From contig NC_070560.1 in assembly GCF_026914185.1 (NCBI RefSeq), positions 160,001 to 224,000 on the forward strand: 64,000 nucleotides of DNA, in the 5' to 3' direction. Positions 1 to 9,844 of this stretch are shown here, in pieces (position 1 is the stretch's first letter; each line of letters begins with the position of its first letter). Position numbers and translations under genes: made by a program. Below the pieces are notes generated by a model, which ran no database searches, was not told where the DNA came from, and worked only from the letters and a program-made list of their open reading frames with translations. This DNA comes from Puccinia triticina (Eukaryota; Basidiomycota; Pucciniomycetes; Pucciniales; Pucciniaceae).

Positions 1-10
1 AGGACGTTTC

Positions 11-2119
11 ATGATGGTCAAGATCAAGGCTCCAAACAAACGGCTCTGTTTCGACGGTACTAAAGTCGAGCGGTTCATTGAGACCTACGAGATGGTCGCC
101 AGCCTGGATGAGGCGACGGAGCTTGATATGGCGAAGCAAATCCGCCTCTTTCTAGCGAACGATGACCTTTTGGACGTTCTTGAGACCTTGGACGGCTTCA
201 ATCCTCCGGACTGGCCCAAGCTGAAGGCAGCAATGGTCGCCTACTGGGGAAAGGTGGATACCGCCAGGTTCACGACGCGTGATTTAAGCTCCCTCGTTCA
301 GAATTGGTCGGCGAAAGGCGGAGTCGCCTCGGCGGCAGACTATCAGGTTTTTCGGCAGAGCTGGGAGCCTATTCAGTCTTACCTTTTATCCAAAGCGCAT
401 ATCGATTCGGTCGAGGAGATCCGGAACTCGTATTACCAATCGTTTGCTACCTCGGTTCAGGAAGAGATTCGAAGGAAGTTGATCAGGGACGGGACAATGG
501 TTACCACTCTCGATAATCGTTTTAAGCTACCTACGTTCAAGATTCTCAAGGAGGCAGCGGATGCCGTGATGAAGGAACAGACCGCACTCACCTTTGAGGA
601 GTCGAAGACCAGTCAACCCGTCCTTTCGTCGCCGTTTCAAGAAGGGAACTCCGTGATGAAGAAGATGGGAGAAGCGCAGCGTCCTCAGGAAGTAGTTTCT
701 GCGAATAAGCCCGCCACAAGCATGGACGAGTTGTCCAGGTTGTTCGAGGCTTTCGAGCAAAAGATAGACCAGAAGATCGCTGCAGTTTCGGGAAAACCGC
801 CTCAGAATCAGGGAGGACGACCGCCGATGGTGTGTTTCTATTGCCATCGAGAAGGTCACGGGACCAAGAGCTGTTTCGAGCTCCAGAAAGACAAGGAGGA
901 GAAGCTCGTCGAACAGAAAGGCACAAATTTTTTCCTGCCGAACGGCGCGCTTATTCCCTGGGATTCTAGTCGACCAATTAGACACGTTGTGGCTTCCTTT
1001 CCCTCGCAGCGCGTGAACCAGGCAACCGCGGAACCTTCGGGAGAATATAAGGCAGGGTGCGGCTCTCTCCAACAGTGGTATCCGCCCGCAGTTTCCTCCC
1101 AGTCATTCTCAAGCGCGTACGAGGCGGATCCAGTTGGCCGGAAGCGGCACGAAGATCCCAAGCTTTATAAGGCTCCTTCTGTTCCTAGTAGCGCGGCGAA
1201 GCGACCAATCAGACGCACCTCGGTTCCAAAAGAACCCCAAGAAACGCAGGCGATGGAGGAAGAACCAGAGCTTTTCGAGCGTGGTTCTGGTGAAGCACAG
1301 AAGGACTCAGATTCACGCCCGGATACTCCGTCTCAGGCGGCGAAGCCTGTCGGCCCAAAGGTCCGTTTCGAGCGGGACGTTGCTCGCGATCATCCTAATG
1401 CTGTCGATGGCGCGCTGAAGAAGATATTCGACTTGCCCGTCCCACACATGACCGTGGCGGAGCTGCTCGCTCTTGCGCCTACCGTTGCGGAGGGCGTAAA
1501 AAAGTGGGTGTCGCGAAGGCGCGTGGAAGTCGGCGCGGAAGAGCTCAAGGTTCACTCGGGCACTCTAGCCGAGGGAGACGAAGTAAGGGATTTGGGGGCG
1601 GATTTAAACCTTTATTCCTGCCCTCTAGGGTATCTGTCTTGTCTCATAGGCGATGGAGAAACTCCGGCAAAGCCACTTATTGACTCCGGTTCTCAGCTTA
1701 ATTTGATATCCGACACGATGGCAAATCAGTTTAATTTGACCCCGAGAGTTAACTTTCAGTCTGCAGTCTATGGTATCAATAACCAGGCCTGCGAATTGAT
1801 AGGCGTGGCTGAGGATGTTCCGATTCGCGTCGGAAAGACTATTGATAGGACTTGTCACTTTTGGATCACGCGTAACGAAGGACCTTTGATCTTGGGTCGT
1901 CCTTTTCTGATGGATGTGGCAGCCACCCTTTCTTTCAATCCGCAATCCGGCGAAAAGATCATCATTCCGGATTCCAGTGGTCGCGACATCGAGTTATCAC
2001 TGTGTTCAACTGGGTCTGGGCGATGGGAACGTGAATTTCCGGGTCAGGGACGGAAGGGTGTGCTGGCGCATGCGGCGCGGCTTCTTGACGATTCTAACGA
2101 GGATCGTCCTTTTTTATGA
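11..2119 (+). CDS. Gy-A Gag-protease polyprotein (Ty3/Gypsy retrotransposon)
   Basis: This 702-codon frame encodes the capsid-like Gag and the aspartic protease of a Ty3/Gypsy element. The Gag core (residues about 1-190, starting with an FDGTKVERFIETYE-type segment) matches the Gag of Gy-C further right. A CCHC zinc knuckle, CFYCHREGHGTKSC, lies near residue 275 and would bind RNA. The protease active site IDSGSQLNLIS lies near residue 557, with the ILGRPF flap-side motif following about 80 residues later. The stop overlaps the next ATG as ATGA, so RT would be made by reinitiation or frameshifting. The window edge cuts the element just before this frame, so the true start may lie upstream. 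Family assignment is firm; activity is not shown. Confidence 0.9.
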   Translation: MMVKIKAPNKRLCFDGTKVERFIETYEMVASLDEATELDMAKQIRLFLANDDLLDVLETLDGFNPPDWPKLKAAMVAYWGKVDTARFTTRDLSSLVQNWSAKGGVASAADYQVFRQSWEPIQSYLLSKAHIDSVEEIRNSYYQSFATSVQEEIRRKLIRDGTMVTTLDNRFKLPTFKILKEAADAVMKEQTALTFEESKTSQPVLSSPFQEGNSVMKKMGEAQRPQEVVSANKPATSMDELSRLFEAFEQKIDQKIAAVSGKPPQNQGGRPPMVCFYCHREGHGTKSCFELQKDKEEKLVEQKGTNFFLPNGALIPWDSSRPIRHVVASFPSQRVNQATAEPSGEYKAGCGSLQQWYPPAVSSQSFSSAYEADPVGRKRHEDPKLYKAPSVPSSAAKRPIRRTSVPKEPQETQAMEEEPELFERGSGEAQKDSDSRPDTPSQAAKPVGPKVRFERDVARDHPNAVDGALKKIFDLPVPHMTVAELLALAPTVAEGVKKWVSRRRVEVGAEELKVHSGTLAEGDEVRDLGADLNLYSCPLGYLSCLIGDGETPAKPLIDSGSQLNLISDTMANQFNLTPRVNFQSAVYGINNQACELIGVAEDVPIRVGKTIDRTCHFWITRNEGPLILGRPFLMDVAATLSFNPQSGEKIIIPDSSGRDIELSLCSTGSGRWEREFPGQGRKGVLAHAARLLDDSNEDRPFL

Positions 2120-4881
2120 GCTCTGCTGGTTCGATTTACGGCGGTCTTAATTTAGGTCCTCGCATTCTTGCCGTCGAATCAGCTCAAACGCTAGAGGATC
2201 ATTGGCCCGATTTCCCAATCTCATCATTTGTTATCAATCAGAAAAATAGAAAACCCGAAAAACATCTCAAGATACTCAAAATCGTCAAAAAGAACATTTC
2301 ATCTCAATTTCAATTCAGTTTTCAATCGCAAGTGTGCATTAGAAGAGGTGCGGCGGAGGAGGATGCTGGAATTCCGTGGGAGCAAACTGAAGCAAAAGTA
2401 AGTCCTCCCAGTTTATGCACCTCCAGGGTATCTACTACCTTTGTAAAAACCCTGCCTCGTGCCACTCTTGTGAGCCGCCCCTATTCGTCCGCCTCTGTTC
2501 GCAGAATCCAGAAACTGCCTTCGACGGATTCAACTCGCCATGAAGAGAAGAAATTATCCGCGTTTCACCTCAAAGAGGACTCAGCCCGGTCTAAGGAACC
2601 CTCTGCTCTCTCTCAGTTCTCGCTTCAGGAAGATTTACACAATCGTCTCCGTAACGAGAATAAACTTCTTCAGCTCCACAATGAGGGTAAACTCGTGCTA
2701 CTCCGCAACGAGCCTAAACTAGTACCGCTCCGCAATGAGCATAAACTTCCTTCGCCCTGTAGGGAGTATGAGCTGGAAAGTCTCCGTAAAGAGGATAAAC
2801 TATCTCTTCCGACGGATAAAGGATACGATGCGGTGCTCCGCAACGAGCTTAAACTATGTTCCCATCAAGTACTCGGCGAAGGGGTAATGGTATTCTTTGG
2901 GCCATCGTGGAGGGCATTTGGGGTAAAAGTAAGTTCCCACCAATATGCACCTCCGAGGCGTGATGCTCCCCTCTTGTCGAAAACCCTGCCGTGTGCCACA
3001 TACGTGAGCGAAGAACCACCATTTGGCTTTTCCTTGACAGACAAGGCAGCATTCAAGGACCGCGCGGAGCATCGGACGAGCCTGTTGTTGGAGAGTGGAC
3101 TCGGATTTCGGGCACAGTTGAAACTTTTGGATGCGTGGAAGGCCGGCGGGTTCTTGGCTTTCGCGGCTAAATACAAGCCGGTCGCCAAGAAGGTCAAGCC
3201 GGTCAATCAAGCAATGCCGCAAGGGCTGAATCCACCGCTCCGACGACCTCCTCTCTCTCGAGACCCATACCGGGGTCTCTCTCGCACCTTGGCGGGACCA
3301 TTCATACCTAAAGGACGAGTTACAGAAGAGCGATTGGCGGTAGTGAATTTCGGACCAGAGGGTTGGCTCTACCCGGATGAGCTGAACTTGATAAAAAACG
3401 TTCTGGCCGAGCGGAATCTGTCGATTGCTTTCAATGAAGAAGAGCGGGGCTTACTGAAGGAGTCCTATGGACTCCCGTATATCATCCCAGTGGTTGAGCA
3501 CGAACCATGGCAGAAGAAGAAGATTCCGATACCCGCGGCCAAGCTTGAGGAATACACTCGGCTCATTCGGGAACGTATAAGGACCGGCTTGTATGAGCAG
3601 TCGACGTCATCGTATTCAAGCCCTGTCTTCTGTGTCCTCAAAGGCAACGGCAAGCTTCGGGTGGTTCACGACTTACAACCTCTCAACAAGGTCACTGTAC
3701 GCGACGCGGGAGTCCCGCCGGCTACGGAAGAGTTCGTGGAGTCTTTTTCGGGGCGCGCGTGTTACGGGCTCGGCGATATCATGGGCGGCTACGATGAGCG
3801 CGCTCTGGACCCCATTTCACGCCCCCTCACCACTTTTGATACGCCTTTGGGACGATTCCAGCTCACTCGGTTGCCGCAAGGAGCCACAAACTCTGTTGCC
3901 GTTTACCAGGCACAGATGATGTGGATCCTTCAGGCCGAGATTCCAGATCACGCTGGCATCTTCATTGACGATGGGGGAATCAAGGGCCCGACGTCTGATT
4001 ACAACAACAAGCGCGTACCCTGGCACCCCGGTATCCGTAGGTTCATTTGGGAATACGCCGAAACTCTGGAGCGCATTCTGTTCAGGATCGAAGAGTCTGG
4101 TTTGACAGTTTCTGCTTCTAAGCTCGCGGCCTGCGTTCCTGCGCTTGAAATTGTTGGCCATGTAGTCTGCAAAGAGGGCCGGAAGATGGCGGCTACCAAA
4201 GTCAATAAGATCACGTGTTGGCCGACTCCCATCAATGCGACAGAAGTGCGAGGTTTCTTGGGTGTCGTGGTCTACGTTCGAATCTTTATCCCGGACTTGT
4301 CTCGGATCTGCTTGCCCCTCCGGCGACTGACGCGGAAGGATGCTGAGTGGGAATGGACTGATGCTTGCGAAGAGGCGTTCCAGGAGCTCAAGCGCATCGT
4401 AGGGCAGGATATTGTCCTGGTAAAGATGGACTATGGGCCAGAGGCGGGTAAGATCAAGCTTGCTGTCGATTCTAGTTCCCACGCGGCGGGGGCGGTTCTT
4501 ACTCAGACGGATGCAAACGGGCTCGACCGGCCTGCTCTCTATGAATCTCTTCTTTTCTCTGATGTCGAAACTCGATACTCTCAGGCGAAACTCGAGTTAT
4601 GCGGGGTTGCGCGGATTCTGAAGAAACTCCAGACAGTCCTGTGGGGACAGCATTTCGAGCTGCAGGTGGATGCGCAGTCTTTGGTTCAAATGATCAATGC
4701 CCCGAGTTTACCCAACGCGCCCATGACGCGCTGGGTGGCGTTCATCCAGTTGTTTTCTTTTGACATTGTGCATTGGCCTGGCAAGACTTTCACCATGCCC
4801 GATGGTTTGTCGTGGCGCCCCCAAGGCGACGACGAATCCGACCCGCCCTCCGATTTTGATGAAGAGGCTCCTCATATTTGA
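2116..4881 (+). CDS. Gy-A reverse transcriptase-RNase H frame
   Basis: This 921-codon frame holds a long non-conserved linker (residues about 1-460), then reverse transcriptase and RNase H. RT begins near residue 470 (IPIPAAKLEEYTRLIRER). Its catalytic box is IFIDD near residue 616, with an F where many families have Y, and GYDER stands where GYHQI is usual. RNase H starts near residue 783 with LAVDSSSHAAGAVL. The linker carries a 9-residue tandem repeat and two copies of a repeat peptide described separately. The start codon lies in an ATGA overlap with the gag-protease frame. The frame ends in TGA, but the integrase continues in the same frame right after it, so this is pol with one internal stop. 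Confidence 0.88.
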   Translation: MSSAGSIYGGLNLGPRILAVESAQTLEDHWPDFPISSFVINQKNRKPEKHLKILKIVKKNISSQFQFSFQSQVCIRRGAAEEDAGIPWEQTEAKVSPPSLCTSRVSTTFVKTLPRATLVSRPYSSASVRRIQKLPSTDSTRHEEKKLSAFHLKEDSARSKEPSALSQFSLQEDLHNRLRNENKLLQLHNEGKLVLLRNEPKLVPLRNEHKLPSPCREYELESLRKEDKLSLPTDKGYDAVLRNELKLCSHQVLGEGVMVFFGPSWRAFGVKVSSHQYAPPRRDAPLLSKTLPCATYVSEEPPFGFSLTDKAAFKDRAEHRTSLLLESGLGFRAQLKLLDAWKAGGFLAFAAKYKPVAKKVKPVNQAMPQGLNPPLRRPPLSRDPYRGLSRTLAGPFIPKGRVTEERLAVVNFGPEGWLYPDELNLIKNVLAERNLSIAFNEEERGLLKESYGLPYIIPVVEHEPWQKKKIPIPAAKLEEYTRLIRERIRTGLYEQSTSSYSSPVFCVLKGNGKLRVVHDLQPLNKVTVRDAGVPPATEEFVESFSGRACYGLGDIMGGYDERALDPISRPLTTFDTPLGRFQLTRLPQGATNSVAVYQAQMMWILQAEIPDHAGIFIDDGGIKGPTSDYNNKRVPWHPGIRRFIWEYAETLERILFRIEESGLTVSASKLAACVPALEIVGHVVCKEGRKMAATKVNKITCWPTPINATEVRGFLGVVVYVRIFIPDLSRICLPLRRLTRKDAEWEWTDACEEAFQELKRIVGQDIVLVKMDYGPEAGKIKLAVDSSSHAAGAVLTQTDANGLDRPALYESLLFSDVETRYSQAKLELCGVARILKKLQTVLWGQHFELQVDAQSLVQMINAPSLPNAPMTRWVAFIQLFSFDIVHWPGKTFTMPDGLSWRPQGDDESDPPSDFDEEAPHI
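2398..2476 (+). repeat. Gy-A internal 80-bp repeat, copy 1
   Basis: The unit opens with GTAAGTCC, a consensus 5' splice-site sequence, and ends in TGTGAGCC. Between them lie TGCACCTCC and GCCAC at conserved spacing. In frame it reads KVSPPSLCTS...ATLVS. Two more copies lie at 2929 and 6189, and two in Gy-D. Confidence 0.75.
2626..2860 (+). repeat. 27-bp coding tandem repeat in the Gy-A pol linker
   Basis: A roughly 9-residue unit of the form LRNE.KL is repeated about six to seven times (for example LRNEPKLVP, LRNEHKLPS). The nucleotide core is ctccgcaacgagc followed by taaact. The unit is charged and leucine-spaced, so it may form a helix. Copies diverge toward the end. It sits between the protease and RT regions, between copies 1 and 2 of the 80-bp repeat. 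Confidence 0.75.
2929..3010 (+). repeat. Gy-A internal 80-bp repeat, copy 2
   Basis: The unit starts GTAAGTTCCC and ends ACGTGAGCG, with TATGCACCTCC and GTGCCAC inside. It is translated in the same frame as copy 1, as KVSSHQYAPP...ATYVSE. Confidence 0.75.
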
Positions 4882-4884
4882 CCT

Positions 4885-6192
4885 GTGCGCACCTTTTCGG
4901 CTCGTTCAGAGGAGTACACAGGCTACCAAGAAGGCTACTGGCGTGAATTAGAGCGGTATCTGGCGACGCTAGAGAGGCCAAAAGATCTGGACGCGAAGGA
5001 CTTTCGCGCTTTAAGGCGGAAATCGGTTGAGTTCTTCCTGCAAGAGGGTAGGCTCATGAAGCGTGGAACCCCTTTACCTCGCATTGTCGTCACCATCCCA
5101 GGCAAGCAAGACTCGATCCTCCAACAGCTTCACGAAGACCTGGGACATCGTGGCGTGGCAGAGACGTATAGGCGTGTGTCAGAGCGATTCTGGTGGCCAT
5201 CATTGAAGCAGGCAGTTGCGCGTTGGTGTCAGAGTTGCGACGCGTGCCAACGGCGCGATTTACGGAGGCCTCAGGAGTTGAGGTATCCAACTGGCGAATC
5301 CACGATTTTTGGGCGCGTCTCGATGGACGCGGTCCACCTCAAGGCGAGCGGAGCAAAGTACCTCATTGTCGCCCGAGACGACTTCTCCGGCTGGGTTGAG
5401 GCCAAAATTCTCAACAATCTTACATCTGAGGCGGTGGCGGCGTTCCTACAGGAGAACTGGACCATGCGGTATGGACTCGCCAAATCTTACTCTACAGACG
5501 GCGGATCCGAGTTCGGCGGCGCATTGGCAGAGATGTTGAGGCAACTTCCCGGCCAGCATCGCGTTTCTACTCCCTACTACCCCGAAGGGCAGGGTATGGT
5601 GGAGCGTGGGCACGGGCCTTTGAAAGCAGCCTTGGTCAAGTTGGCTGGCGAAAGCGGCAAGAACTGCCGAAAATTCCTCCCGTTAGTTCTGTTCGCGGAC
5701 CGGATCTCAACAAAGCGAACCACGGGGTATTCTCCCTATGAGCTAGTTTTTGGGCAGCGCGCGGCTTTGCCTCTGGATCTAGAAATAGAGTCGTATTTAG
5801 GCGTCGACTGGGACTCGGTGAAGTCGACGACGGATCTGATAGCGGCCCGATCTATCCAGCTGGAGCGAAGCGAAGAGACTCGTGGAGTGGCGTATCGGAA
5901 AATGATGGAATCTCGCGGCGATGCGATCCGTTACTGGGAAGAGGAGCGCGCGGGTCGGGTGCGCGACCCCCTCGAGCCAGGCGACATGGTTTTGGCGTAT
6001 AACCGGACTCTTGAGACGCAGTGGGGCCAACTTTTCGCGCACAAGTGGAATGGGCCCTACCGCGTGGTGAAGCAAGTCGAAGGCGGATCCTACGTCTTGG
6101 CTGAATTGGATGGCACCGAGCTCAAGCGGCGCTTTGCAGCGGATCAAGTCAAGAAATATCGGTCTCGCGGAGGCTTGAGAGAGCAGAAGTAA
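4885..6192 (+). CDS. Gy-A integrase (same frame as RT after a TGA)
   Basis: This 436-codon stretch encodes integrase, which inserts the element cDNA into the genome. The HHCC zinc module (HEDLGHRG to CQSCDACQRRD) spans residues about 84-120. The catalytic triad is D148, D205 (STDGGSEFGG) and E240 (GQGMVERG), with the second D and the E 35 residues apart as in retroviral-type integrases. The C-terminal GPYRVV...GSYVLAELDG segment is the usual SH3-like tail. There is no ATG near the start: the first codon counted is GTG, and the frame is continuous with RT across the TGA at 4879-4881. It was therefore most likely part of one Pol, split either by a nonsense mutation or by readthrough. Confidence 0.88.
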   Translation: MRTFSARSEEYTGYQEGYWRELERYLATLERPKDLDAKDFRALRRKSVEFFLQEGRLMKRGTPLPRIVVTIPGKQDSILQQLHEDLGHRGVAETYRRVSERFWWPSLKQAVARWCQSCDACQRRDLRRPQELRYPTGESTIFGRVSMDAVHLKASGAKYLIVARDDFSGWVEAKILNNLTSEAVAAFLQENWTMRYGLAKSYSTDGGSEFGGALAEMLRQLPGQHRVSTPYYPEGQGMVERGHGPLKAALVKLAGESGKNCRKFLPLVLFADRISTKRTTGYSPYELVFGQRAALPLDLEIESYLGVDWDSVKSTTDLIAARSIQLERSEETRGVAYRKMMESRGDAIRYWEEERAGRVRDPLEPGDMVLAYNRTLETQWGQLFAHKWNGPYRVVKQVEGGSYVLAELDGTELKRRFAADQVKKYRSRGGLREQK

Positions 6193-6269
6193 GTCCTCCC
6201 ATAAGTGTGCACCTCGGGTATCTCTACCGCCTTTTGTCAAAGCATCACAATTCGCCACACATGTGAGCC
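6189..6269 (+). repeat. Gy-A internal 80-bp repeat, copy 3 (after integrase)
   Basis: The unit starts GTAAGTCCTCCC exactly across the integrase stop codon and ends ATGTGAGCC. The integrase frame terminates inside the repeat (AAG TAA), so this copy is not translated in the pol frame. Confidence 0.7.
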
Positions 6270-7400
6270 CCTAGGACCCTCTTTTGTTTTGTTCCTTCCC
6301 CTTCTTTTCGCTTCTTAGGTGGACGCGGCGCCAGGAGCAGACTAGGGACAGTCTGCAAATGGTGGGTGGATGTGGTGGACAATTCGGTGGAGACCCACGA
6401 CAGTCGAAAGATTAACTCAGAGGCACGGTCTCATCAAGCCCCGGCGTTTCAGGATCCAGACTCCGTCCGGCTCTCTTGGTCCCCCCCCTTCTATCCCTTT
6501 TGTCTTTTCTGTTTCTCTCCTCAATTTTCTTTTCCCGTCTTCAGTTTTTCCGGTCTTATTCTCTTTTGTTCCTTTGTTTTTTTTTTTTTGTTTCTTTTCT
6601 TCTTTGTTCTCTTTTCTCTTTTTGTTTCTCATTTTTGCGCGCGTTGGATGGGAGTGCAGGAGGTGGGTTGGTTTTTTTTTTTCTTTTTGGTTTTAGCTTT
6701 TGTTTGTTGGTTGTCGGTTTTTCTGTATTTTGTGTGTGGTGGGGTTCCCTTCTATTGTTGCGGTCTCCGTTTCTCTTTTTCCTAGGTTGTAGCGCGCGCG
6801 GCGGGCACGAGGGCCTGTCGCGCAGCCTGTCGCAAGGACTGTCGCCGACCCTGAGCTTAAGTTCAGCCGAACTTAGAGGAGGGGTCGGCATGGTACCTCT
6901 TTCTGATCCAAGAAAAGTATCATCACGATTCTGGAGTTTATTTTTCTGTCAGAGTTTGAGAGCCCGATACTCTTGAGTTTATTGCACCTGTCTGAGTTTC
7001 TTTTGCCGACGCACTTCGCGGATACTCCCGAATCCTTTTCCGCATACTTTCACAAGAAGAACTTCCTCACCCTTTCCTTTTTTTTCCCTAACAAAACCTC
7101 AAACCGCCGAGGGGTATTCCATTCCCCTCGACCTCTCAAAATCCCTACCTCCCAGCGCTATCTTTCTGATTCTACGACTCACATCCGGATCAACCACGAG
7201 GGCAGCTTTTTCTGCACCATCCCCTCAACCCGCTGTCTACCGCGCACAGGTAGAAGCGCCATACCGGCCATTGTTGAGAGGAGTTAAACACTCAATTAGC
7301 CTTGCCAGTATGTACGCTCGATGGCCGGTATTCACCGGCCATGGAGCTTGTTATGTAGGCAAGCTGTATTACGCGAGTGGCAGCCAAACACTCGTGTTAT
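6270..7400 (+). other. Gy-A 3' flank with presumed 3' LTR
   Basis: There is no credible gene here. A purine-rich ggtgggtgga followed by TGTGGTGGAC at 6371 resembles the polypurine tract and LTR start of Gy-C (TGTGGTGTTCC), so a 3' LTR probably starts there. Its right end cannot be placed because the matching 5' LTR lies outside the window. Long T-rich runs occupy about 6480-6720. An inverted repeat ATACCGGCCAT/ATGGCCGGTAT flanks about 60 bp at 7261-7332, next to a 22-bp palindrome. Confidence 0.45.
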
Positions 7401-7497
7401 CTTGAAATACATGAAATTCAAGAGTGATGTGCATCACATTAGGTAAGTGTGCAATATCACATAACATGATTGCTGCCAAACAGGGCCTAAAATATAA

Positions 7498-7568
7498 TTT
7501 GTATTGTATCTGTAAAACAGATACAATACTTTTGGCCCTTATCAGATACAATACATGTATTGTATTGG
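7498..7568. repeat. Nested palindromes built on GATACAATAC
   Basis: GTATTGTATCTGT and ACAGATACAATAC form a perfect 13-bp stem with a three-base loop at about 7501-7529. A second palindrome, ATACAATACATGTATTGTAT, follows at about 7547-7566. The decamer therefore occurs four times in alternating orientation. It lies about 500 bp downstream of the xylanase stop. Confidence 0.7.
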
Positions 7569-8084
7569 TTACACCGTTGTTTCTAGTAAACTCATATACC
7601 TCTTGATTTCAAAGACTTATACCATCCACCTTGCTTAAAAACCTACACAATTAATGTCTCATGCATCCATACTTACAATTGATTAACTCATTCCTTGTGG
7701 ATCACTCCCTAGGGAAAAGGATGGCTTTCATCATCGTCAAAATTTTGAGCTATGTACATTGTTATGCTGCTAAAGTGTATACAAGAAAGATTTGTTGTCG
7801 CCGTGGGTACAGTCTTGCTCAGCTGCAGCTCTCCACTGTGGAGTTGACTATAGTCTCCTCTGCCGGAGCCTCAGTTCAGCATTCACAACATTTTTGTACA
7901 TCATCATCACCATATCTGAGCCTCAGTCTCCACAAGATTTGGTTAGAAAACAAGATGACTTTTTTGCTTACAAACAGGCGCAAAACCTGTGGAATCATAA
8001 TAAAGCTGAAGAAGTTGGAACAGATTGAAGTGAGAATCGGTACATGTTTGAAATCTTTGATTTGGTGTGTTGCAACAAGGTGAT

Positions 8085-9798
8085 CTAGTTTGAATTTCTA
8101 CTGTTCTCGAACAGCTTTTGTGGAAGTTTTTTCAATGCAAGAGTTGGTTGGTAATTCTCATCAAACAGTAAGGCTTTTCCAGACCCTAAAGAAGCATTGT
8201 GGAAAGAGTCAATACAAGTGTGATCACCCTGAGAAATATTCAAGATAACCTTACCCATGCTGACGCCATTCTTGCCAATCCAAGAGTCCTTTGGAGTGAC
8301 TCCCCAGACTGTCACTGATACACACCCTTGCAAACGTTCACATATGTCAAAAATATGCTGGAAATCCTTGGCTTGTTGTTCTAGAACTGCTTGATATGCC
8401 CCATTTGAATCAACATTCTCAATTGCAATGTCCAGCTCTGTGATAGCAATCTTCAGACCTTTGGCAATTTCACAGTTGTAGATTTATCAGTGCACACGAA
8501 GAGTCTCTCCAAGGATACCAGTATTATGGGTTACTTGGAGCAAAGAAAATAGGACATACCTGCATCCGTAAAACGTTTCATATTTTCCTCGATCCCTGAA
8601 TGAAAAAGAAACAGTTGTTCTGAGTAAACCCCTCCTTTTGAAGAGCGATTTGGAGAGAAATTGAGAAATTGCCTCTAGTTATTCACCTTGTGGAAGCTTG
8701 CCCACAGTAAAGTGACATTGGAATCCTACAGCATCTAGAAGATTTCTGCCTTTGAGGTAAGTAGCTTTGTTGAGTATTGCATTGGCCTTTGGTCCTGGAC
8801 CCTCAATCCCATAATCATTCACTGAACGTGATGACAAACAGTTTCAGTCGCAAAATCAAGAAGACCAGAGGCGCAAGATGCTTACGATAGAGTAGCAGGT
8901 TTTGGTTATACGTCAGGCTTGCCTGTCTAGCATGCCAATAAACAAATTCAACAAATCCCTTGTGTTTATTTGTATTTCGAACCCAAGGGGTATTATCTCG
9001 CATGTGGCCATCTTGATCATTAAAGATCTCATTGCAAACATCAATTGCTATTGCCCGTTCGTTATACCTTGCGATCACATTCCAAATCAACTTGGCCATT
9101 GCATCCTCCAATTGATCTGGTTGAAGACTGTCGACCCATTGCGGGTATTGCCCTTGACTTCCAAAGAAAATCGATGATGGTAAGACACACCAAAAATTAG
9201 TTTCAAAACGTGCATTGTGCACGGAAAAATTGAAGGATGATTGGTGAGATGCATACCCAAAAAGAGTATGTATACGCAGAAGTTTGTCGTTTTTCCTAAC
9301 AAAATCGTAGACTCCATCACTATTGATAGCAATTCGATCGAGGATCAAGGAGAATCCGCAACATTAATCAGAGAGAACAAAACATATCAAGAAAAATATA
9401 ACCAAAAAGCAATTAAACACGTACGCCGCGCCCCATGTAAATCCATTAGGGTCTGGCGATGCCTGCAGTGAATCCCATTTCATTTCTGTGACATGCATCA
9501 CATTCAGGGATCAAAATTGAACACCACATATTCTTCAAAGAATAAGGATAAAGAGCTGTCGATGATGATAGACGAGGAGCTTACCATTTTGGGCAGTGAC
9601 GAGGCTGAAATACTTTATAACTGTTGCTGTGTATTGCTGGTCCGACACTAAAAGATTTCCAGAAACAGCTGTTCCCACCAGCATCTTGCGTCTATGCTTA
9701 TCTCCGTGAGGGGCTGCAGAGGCTAGCCAGACCAGTGAGCAGTGCAACAGCAGTGAGAAGAAGACGTGACGGCTCATGAGGGATGTCATATTGTTCAT
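8085..9798 (-). CDS. Secreted GH10 endo-1,4-beta-xylanase
   Basis: My spliced model cleaves beta-1,4-xylan of plant cell walls outside the cell. Exons on the minus strand: 9798-9585, 9485-9425, 9319-9257, 9157-8886, 8821-8687, 8595-8560, 8458-8255, 8185-8085. They total 1086 nt, or 361 residues, in frame throughout with GT-AG introns. An N-terminal signal peptide (about 25 residues ending ASAAPHG) precedes GTAVSGNLL and the AQNEMKWDS motif. The acid/base glutamate is in DVCNEIFND and the nucleophile in AITELDIA; VTVWGVTPKDSW closes the barrel. The usual HTLVW is HTLFG here. There is no carbohydrate-binding module. It reads as an intact single-domain enzyme, consistent with a plant pathogen. 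An in-frame ATG at 9789 is an alternative start. Confidence 0.87.
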
Positions 9799-9844
9799 GA
9801 GCTGAATACTACACTTTGAGATCAGAATGGGATACACTAATGAG

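Noticed and set aside
2849..3222. Minus-strand frames opposite Gy-A pol
   Set aside because: Shadows of the translated repeat and linker region of pol.
6366..6976. Phe/Leu-rich plus-strand frames after Gy-A
   Set aside because: They come from T-rich runs in the presumed LTR and show no protein motif.
7661..8083. 140-codon plus-strand frame next to the xylanase 3' end
   Set aside because: No motif, low-complexity composition, and it lies in the 3' flank of a well-supported gene on the other strand.
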